Assembly: GCA_030998225.1 (NCBI GenBank) | Contig: JAPYXD010000308.1 | Location: 320,001 to 384,000, forward strand | Source: Diplolepis rosae | Taxonomy: Eukaryota; Arthropoda; Insecta; Hymenoptera; Diplolepididae | Reading direction: 5' to 3' | Length of the DNA: 64,000 nt | Part shown: in pieces, positions 57,852 through 64,000 of the stretch | Layout: every line of letters begins with the position of its first letter | Numbering within the stretch: position 1 is the stretch's first letter | Made by a program: the position numbers and the translations under genes | The notes under the pieces: generated by a model | What the model was told of the DNA's origin: nothing | What the model saw: the letters and a program-made list of their open reading frames with translations, nothing else | Databases searched by the model: none

Positions 57852-59497
57852 GGAACTAAAAATTTCCGGATAATGCTTTGATTGAGAAAGCTAAAAATTT
57901 GTCAAATATTGATATAAATTGCAATTTTACAATTGCATTATTTTTCAAATATTTTAACATCTCTTCAATCTTGATAATTCTTACAGAAGTTTATTTCATG
58001 TGAGTGACTTTTTCTTTTTCTAATGAAAGATTTCGTAATTCTAAATTCGGCCCAATTCGTAACATTGTAAAAAGATTTTAAAACTTCATAAAAATTTTTT
58101 TTTCTGTTTTATTCAAAGTCAATAAATATTCAATGTTTGGAATCGAAATATTAAGTAAATGATTTTTAATTTCTGGGAATAAACTGCTTTAATAAGACAA
58201 TCTTTCTTCTTTGTGAGAAATCTCAATTTTAAAATTAAAATTCTACGCATAGGATACAAAAACATAATGTGAAAATACTTTTATTACAGAATTTTGAAAT
58301 ATACAAGTTGACCAATTTTTAATCGAGTAAATCGGCTACTTTAAGCAAAAAATTATGTTAAAAATATTTTATCAAAAAAAAATAAGACACATTAAATTAC
58401 GGTTTAAAATCCACATTCATAGATTGATGGTAAAAGCAGTTTAAAGTTTTTTAATCTTACGTTTTAGTGACGTATGCACAGACTTTTAATCAGATAAATG
58501 AAATGCTTTATAGAAAGTCAAAATTTTCTTATTACTGCACTTAATCAAATTTATAAAGTAAAAATATTTTTTAATTGATGCTTTCACTCAATTCTTTAAA
58601 CATTCATTAATTGAAAATTGTACTCAAAATTTAATCTTGAAGCGTTCCAATATTCCCACAATGTTACAAAATCTTATTAATCATTATTTTAGTCGAATTA
58701 TTTTCAAAATATTTAAAAAATAAATGTAAATATTTTGATTAAATACTCTGTCAAATTTTGCATTTGACTGATCTTGCAAAATTGTTGAAAGTTTTGAATA
58801 CCGATAGAAGAAACTTTAAATGAAATTTTATGTCCATAAATGCTTAAAGTTCTATATAGAAATATCAACTACAACATTCTCAAATTTTATAAATAAACTA
58901 CTAAATTCAAAAAGTTTCGGATTTTTTTAAAAACTGTACAAATTTCAAATATGAATCAGTCAAAATCTACTGATTATCAGTGAAATTTGACTGATTTAAA
59001 TAACTAAAAACAGGTTACTGTGAATCAGTCAAATTTCACTGATTACTTCAGTGAAAAGTAACTGATTTAACAGTGAAAAATATTGTTTCCACTGATGATT
59101 CAGTGAAAAGGCAAATCACTGATTCAATCAGTGAAAATTTGACTGATTCAGATTTAGAGTGTATACAAATTTCAAATATAAAGTGTACTCTGTACATTAA
59201 TCAAACAAATTTAGAAGATGAATATTTTAATAAATATTCCTAAATATTATTGGAATATGATACATATCGATTTAGAAAAACTTCTTCAAAGTACTCAGAC
59301 ATTTTTCTTATTTTACGACATTTTTGCACCATGTTTGACCTTTGGGTAAGATTCAAGAAAACAATTGTAGACATACTTTCATTACTTAGTAAAATACTAT
59401 GAAGACTTGCTTTTTAAATTAAAGCGAAAACTTTTAAAACCTTTAACAATCGGTTGCATAGATTCTGCTCTAATCTTGGACGCAATTAGAGAAATAG
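57852..59497. repeat. Left arm of the giant inverted repeat
   Basis: Pairs with 62356..64000 as reverse complement with near-constant coordinate sum (about 121852). In stretches compared by eye, about one or two substitutions per 50-100 bp or fewer occur (for example near 59350 and 58270). It is AT-rich and not coding. It carries the small CAGT-rich repeat at 58953..59163. Confidence 0.92.
58953..59163. mobile_element. CAGT-rich MITE within the left arm
   Basis: The ends TGAATCAGTCAAA and TTTGACTGATTCA are inverted repeats, and the interior has about ten AATCAGT, CAGTGAAA or TTTCACTG motifs. A 16-bp direct repeat TACAAATTTCAAATAT flanks it (58937..58952 and 59164..59179). The same structure is mirrored at 62690..62903 in the right arm. 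Confidence 0.75.
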
Positions 59498-60030
59498 GTT
59501 TTTTTGCTTTTTTCAGATCTAGTTTTTGCCTTAAACATAAAAGAAAGAAAACACATTTGAAATATTAAAATAAAAAAGCTGGTTCATTCTTAGAGAATCC
59601 CAAATATTCTGAAATAAAACTCCTTTCCACACCACCACGGAGGTAGAGTTTAAGGCTCGTTTTTTTTACGTGGTATCCCCTGTAGGCCTAGTCCACGTCC
59701 TACGAAACGAAAAGGGTTTTTGCTTTCAAGCAAAAAGGAAAAAAATGAAGCAAAGTGGTAAAAAACGCTACAAATTAATTCGGGATGATTTGGGGTGCTT
59801 GATTATTGTGAGTCCCCTTGCCTCTGACTTATGCCCAAAGCGTGATATTACTCAATTTCAGTATGTTTTCTTACTCACAAAATAATAATTAAAACTAAAC
59901 AATTTCCATACCCGAGGCACGCGACGAAAGGAATAAAGAACGTATCTCTGATATAAGAAATGAAATGTCATTATTTTGTGAGTAAGAAAGGGGTTTGAAA
60001 TTGATTAACGCCATGCCTTGGCCATTAGAA
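59498..60030. other. Unique centre, 3' flank of the hAT gene
   Basis: A short inverted pair (TTACTCACAAAATAAT near 59870, ATTATTTTGTGAGTAA near 59970) lies just downstream of the transposase stop. A lone inverted copy of the 42-bp minisatellite unit is at 59791..59827. A 71-codon plus-strand frame (59670..59885) has no recognised homology. Confidence 0.6.
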
Positions 60031-62238
60031 TTAATCCTCTTCTTCGTGAGCGAAGAGCGAGAAACCACTTTCCCTATCACTTTCTGCCATCTCATATAGA
60101 TTTTCGGTCATTAATTGCAAATGCTTCGAAGTCATGCTCGTTGTTCTGGCTGTTTCAGCTCTCGCCTTTAGGGCTGATCGAGTAACACAAATTGAGTTGA
60201 CCGTCCTGTTTCCTAAGCGATTTCTTTTGGGAGTTTTCGCGTCGGTGAGCATGGAGAAACCTCGCTCCGCCTCAGCATTTGAATGAGGAAGACTCCGAAC
60301 ATGATTCAATACTGAGGTCAAATTTGGAAAAAGTTTTTCTCCTGTACTTGTCGAAGATACACCGATACTAGACCACATTTCGTCAAAAGATAAATTCGAC
60401 CACTTTTCTTTGAGTTCCTGTCTGATTTTTTGTACACCTATTCTATCGAACGACCCTAAATCTTGACAAACTTTCCAGACCCTAGGAAAAGTTTCGCTTC
60501 GATCAGCATAGAAAGCTACTTGAGGCCGGAAAACAGCAACGCAAGACAAAAAGATGTCATCAAAAGGAAGTCGATTGCGAATTTCTTCGCTTGCTGTGAC
60601 ATAAAATTTCAAGCAATTACGAAGAAATAGATCAACTTCTACTATTTGCAATTTCTTGTTTGTAAGTTGCTGCTGGAAATATTCTCGCGTTTCCTTACCA
60701 ACGTCAATGTCTTGAAGCGGCTTTTGATTACTAGGATCTGCAAAGTTAACATTTCTAATGATTTGAAAGAATAAATTCGGTTGAAGAAGACCCTCTTTCA
60801 AATAACTGCTAAGAATCCATACGAAGAATTTAGCCGAGTTTGGCTGGAGTTCCTGAAGCATTGTTTCGCGACTTTGAAATTTCGCATTGTATACGTTGAA
60901 CCTATTCAAAGTAAATTTCAAGAATAGGAAATATGCGAGTGTCAAAGGATTCTGCATTTTTCCTAACAAGTCTTTGGCCTTCTCTACCTTCTCAGATACG
61001 AGGACCATAAGATACTGAAGAATGACTTCCCAATTCTTTATTATAATATCTATGCATCGATAGCGGACAAGCCAGCGAGTTTCAGAATGACTAGGAATTT
61101 TTTGATAGTCATTTCCTAATTCCAAAACAATCGATCGAAAAATAGCCGTTCGCTTGGAGCTAGCATTAAGAAAAGCTGGCAAATCTTTGATTAAATCCTC
61201 TACATCTGGGATTGTGGCACAAGCATATTTTGCTACAATTGCTGACGAATGCGAGACACACGGGAAAACAATTAAACGGGGACTTTTTTCCTTTAATTTT
61301 GTTTTAAATGAGGACCTATTGCCGACCATCACCTGTGCATTATCACAAGCTAAAGCACAGATATTAGATAAAGGGATTTTCTGCCCGGACAATGCTTTTT
61401 CGAACGCATCAAAAATTTTAGAGGCAGAACAATCCGAAGCATTTACATTAATAAGCTGGAGCAATTCCACCCTGACAGAAAATGTCGTTGGCTCCACATA
61501 TCGAACCATTAATGACAGCCACTTTTCTAGAGTCCTGTCGGTCGTTTCGTCTTCGTACACTGAAAATGATTGCTTACGCAAAATATTTGCCATGCGATCA
61601 GTTTCAGCAGCACATACGACGTTATTTACAACTAGGACCATTTTAGTGTGGCTCAATCTAACGTCTTTTAAAACCGAAGGTTTCATAGCTTGGAAAAGTC
61701 CTATCAATTCTGATGAAATCGCGAATGGTAAATTATGCTCTACGAAAAATGTACTAATCCTAATCTCTGCTTCTTGTACTTTCTGTTTGAAAGTAACACT
61801 TTCCGGAATCGTGGAATTTGTGAATTCTGAAGCAGAAGAACTTGCTACACAAGGTTCAACACTGTAAGAATTGGCAGTTACATTAGAAGAATTTTCACTT
61901 ACTACTCCATAACATTCTAATTTATTTGAAAACTCTTCCTTCTTTCTGTGTGATAAAGATGCTTCATGCTTTTTAATTTCCGATTTGCCACATAGCAACG
62001 TTTTATTGCAAATTTTGCAATGAAATCTTGTTTCATCTGCTAATGTAACCACCCACTCTCTCCACGACGGAAATTCCTCAAGCCATCCCAACTGAAAGTT
62101 TTTTGCATTTTTCATGACTTTTCTAGCGGGTTGACATTCGTTTGAACCAGAGTTCAAACGGTGGTCAACCTTCGTTTGAACCTGGCTGTCCTTCAAAACA
62201 CTCGAATTTGGGTCAACCGGATTACTCATTGTGAACAA
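60031..62238 (-). CDS. hAT-type transposase with BED/C2H2-like finger, intact 735 codons
   Basis: A single uninterrupted frame starts at the ATG at 62238 (a second ATG is at codon 4). A zinc finger FHCKICNKTLLCGKSEIKKHEASLSH occupies residues 72-97 (C-x2-C-x12-H-x4-H). The hAT catalytic signatures follow: VYEDETTDRT (Asp 230), ALACDNAQVMVG (Asp 299), the CVSHSS helix-insertion motif at 327-332, and RW at 388-389. The C-terminal dimerisation region at 640-690 has LPHSNAEAERGFSML, which holds the catalytic Glu. Length fits hAT transposases or their domesticated relatives. All key residues are present. It sits alone in the centre of a giant inverted repeat. It could be an active autonomous element or a transposase-derived host gene; no intron is needed for the frame. 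Confidence 0.9.
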   Translation of the reverse strand: MFTMSNPVDPNSSVLKDSQVQTKVDHRLNSGSNECQPARKVMKNAKNFQLGWLEEFPSWREWVVTLADETRFHCKICNKTLLCGKSEIKKHEASLSHRKKEEFSNKLECYGVVSENSSNVTANSYSVEPCVASSSASEFTNSTIPESVTFKQKVQEAEIRISTFFVEHNLPFAISSELIGLFQAMKPSVLKDVRLSHTKMVLVVNNVVCAAETDRMANILRKQSFSVYEDETTDRTLEKWLSLMVRYVEPTTFSVRVELLQLINVNASDCSASKIFDAFEKALSGQKIPLSNICALACDNAQVMVGNRSSFKTKLKEKSPRLIVFPCVSHSSAIVAKYACATIPDVEDLIKDLPAFLNASSKRTAIFRSIVLELGNDYQKIPSHSETRWLVRYRCIDIIIKNWEVILQYLMVLVSEKVEKAKDLLGKMQNPLTLAYFLFLKFTLNRFNVYNAKFQSRETMLQELQPNSAKFFVWILSSYLKEGLLQPNLFFQIIRNVNFADPSNQKPLQDIDVGKETREYFQQQLTNKKLQIVEVDLFLRNCLKFYVTASEEIRNRLPFDDIFLSCVAVFRPQVAFYADRSETFPRVWKVCQDLGSFDRIGVQKIRQELKEKWSNLSFDEMWSSIGVSSTSTGEKLFPNLTSVLNHVRSLPHSNAEAERGFSMLTDAKTPKRNRLGNRTVNSICVTRSALKARAETARTTSMTSKHLQLMTENLYEMAESDRESGFSLFAHEEED

Positions 62239-62355
62239 TAAATTATACGACGAAGGAAAACAGAATTATTTGAAAAGAATTAATAAGATGAAAAGTCGAT
62301 AAAATTGAGCGAATGTGAATAATTTGTAATCTGCACACAAATAAGGTTTCACAAA

Positions 62356-64000
62356 ATATTTCTCTAATTGCGTCCAAGATTAGAGCAGAATCTATGCAAC
62401 CGATTGTTAAAGGTTTTAAAAGTTTTCGCTTTAATTTAAAAAGCAAGTCTTCATAGTATTTTACTAAGTAATGAAAGTATGTCTACAATCGTTTTCTTGA
62501 ATCCTACCCAAAGGTCAAACATGGTGCAAAAATGTCGTAAAATAAGAAAAATGTCTGAGTACTTTGAAGAAGTTTTTCTAAATCGATATGTATCATATTC
62601 CAATAATATTTAGGAATATTTATTAAAATATTCATCTTCTAAATTTGTTTGATTAATGTACAGAGTACACTTTATATTTGAAATTTGTATACACTCTAAA
62701 TCTGAATCAGTCAAATTTTCACTGATTGAATCAGTGATTTGCCTTTTCACTGAATCATCAGTGGAAACAATATTTTTCACTGTTAAATCAGTTACTTTTC
62801 ACTGAAGTAATCAGTGAAATTTGACTGATTCACAGTAACCTGTTTTTAGTTATTTAAATCAGTCAAATTTCACTGATAATCAGTAGATTTTGACTGATTC
62901 ATATTTGAAATTTGTACAGTTTTTAAAAAAATCCGAAACTTTTTGAATTTAGTAGTTTATTTATAAAATTTGAGAATGTTGTAGTTGATATTTCTATATA
63001 GAACTTTAAGCATTTATGGACATAAAATTTCATTTAAAGTTTCTTCTATCGGTATTCAAAACTTTCAACAATTTTGCAAGATCAGTCAAATGCAAAATTT
63101 GACAGAGTATTTAATCAAAATATTTACATTTATTTTTTAAATATTTTGAAAATAATTCGACTAAAATAATGATTAATAAGATTTTGTAACATTGTGGGAA
63201 TATTGGAACGCTTCAAGATTAAATTTTGAGTACAATTTTCAATTAATGAATGTTTAAAGAATTGAGTGAAAGCATCAATTAAAAAATATTTTTACTTTAT
63301 AAATTTGATTAAGTGCAGTAATAAGAAAATTTTGACTTTCTATAAAGCATTTCATTTATCTGATTAAAAGTCTGTGCATACGTCACTAAAACGTAAGATT
63401 AAAAAACTTTAAACTGCTTTTACCATCAATCTATGAATGTGGATTTTAAACCGTAATTTAATGTGTCTTATTTTTTTTTGATAAAATATTTTTAACATAA
63501 TTTTTTGCTTAAAGTAGCCGATTTACTCGATTAAAAATTGGTCAACTTGTATATTTCAAAATTCTGTAATAAAAGTATTTTCATATTATGTTTTTGTATC
63601 CTATGCGTAGAATTTTAATTTTAAAATTGAGATTTCTCACAAAGAAGAAAGATTGTCTTATTAAAGCAGTTTATTCCCAGAAATTAAAAATCATTTACTT
63701 AATATTTCGATTCCAAACATTGAATATTTATTGACTTTGAATAAAACAGAAAAAAAATTTTTATGAAGTTTTAAAATCTTTTTACAATGTTACGAATTGG
63801 GCCGAATTTAGAATTACGAAATCTTTCATTAGAAAAAGAAAAAGTCACTCACATGAAATAAACTTCTGTAAGAATTATCAAGATTGAAGAGATGTTAAAA
63901 TATTTGAAAAATAATGCAATTGTAAAATTGCAATTTATATCAATATTTGACAAATTTTTAGCTTTCTCAATCAAAGCATTATCCGGAAATTTTTAGTTCC
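62356..64000. repeat. Right arm of the giant inverted repeat (runs off the window)
   Basis: Reverse complement of the left arm up to the last base of the window, so the arm and the element end lie beyond 64000. It holds the mirrored CAGT-rich MITE at about 62690..62903. No gene is seen. Confidence 0.92.

Noticed and set aside
61154..61867. 237-codon plus-strand frame
   Set aside because: It is antisense to the hAT transposase, whose domains are recognisable; the plus-strand reading matches nothing.

Overview
The window looks like a transposon-saturated, AT-rich arthropod genome, most likely an insect. The evidence is one intron-containing host gene with an animal-type WD40 protein, many lineages typical of insect genomes (R1-clade LINE, gypsy, copia, mariner, Tc1, hAT, P-like elements with THAP DNA-binding exons), and no bacterial gene organisation. 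I cannot name the order from the sequence alone.

The only host gene I recognise is WDR92 (DNAAF10), on the minus strand. Its first coding exon is at 22503..22769 and the next at 9186..9686. They are separated by a 12.8-kb intron, and later exons were not found in 1..9185. Nearly everything else is mobile DNA in several nested layers.

Layout. 1..9 kb: sparse DNA, a decayed member of an arthropod repeat-associated protein family (3.3-4.2 kb) and a decayed LINE with a restriction-like endonuclease (6.2-8.5 kb). 9.2-22.5 kb: the WDR92 intron, holding a 740-bp inverted-repeat element, a transposase-like fragment, a copia remnant, a mariner remnant next to a hAT-type MITE with perfect target-site duplication (TSD), and another hAT-type MITE. 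23-25.2 kb: a hAT-type element inserted 216 bp upstream of the WDR92 start codon. 25.7-28 kb: a foldback element packed with GAANNTTC palindromes, plus small MITEs. 28.4-31.5 kb: a deleted mariner that carries other repeats. 32.2-32.9 kb: a tandem array of a tRNA-headed repeat. 33-40.7 kb: an old gypsy, its pol split by one MITE and two P-like elements, all with 8-bp TSDs. 41-48.4 kb: a hAT-like repeat, Tc1, a DD41D element, a minisatellite and mariner. 50.5-56.2 kb: a near full-length R1-clade LINE with poly(A) and an 18-bp TSD. 57.9-64 kb and beyond: a very large inverted repeat (arms at least 1.65 kb, nearly identical) around an intact 735-codon hAT-type transposase gene.

The points most worth a second look are the giant inverted-repeat hAT structure, an apparent TARG1/OARD1-like macrodomain between RNase H and integrase of the gypsy pol, the GAANNTTC foldback, the tandem tRNA-headed repeat, and the 42-bp minisatellite unit that recurs inside the hAT structure. 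All family names come from motif reading; no database search was run.
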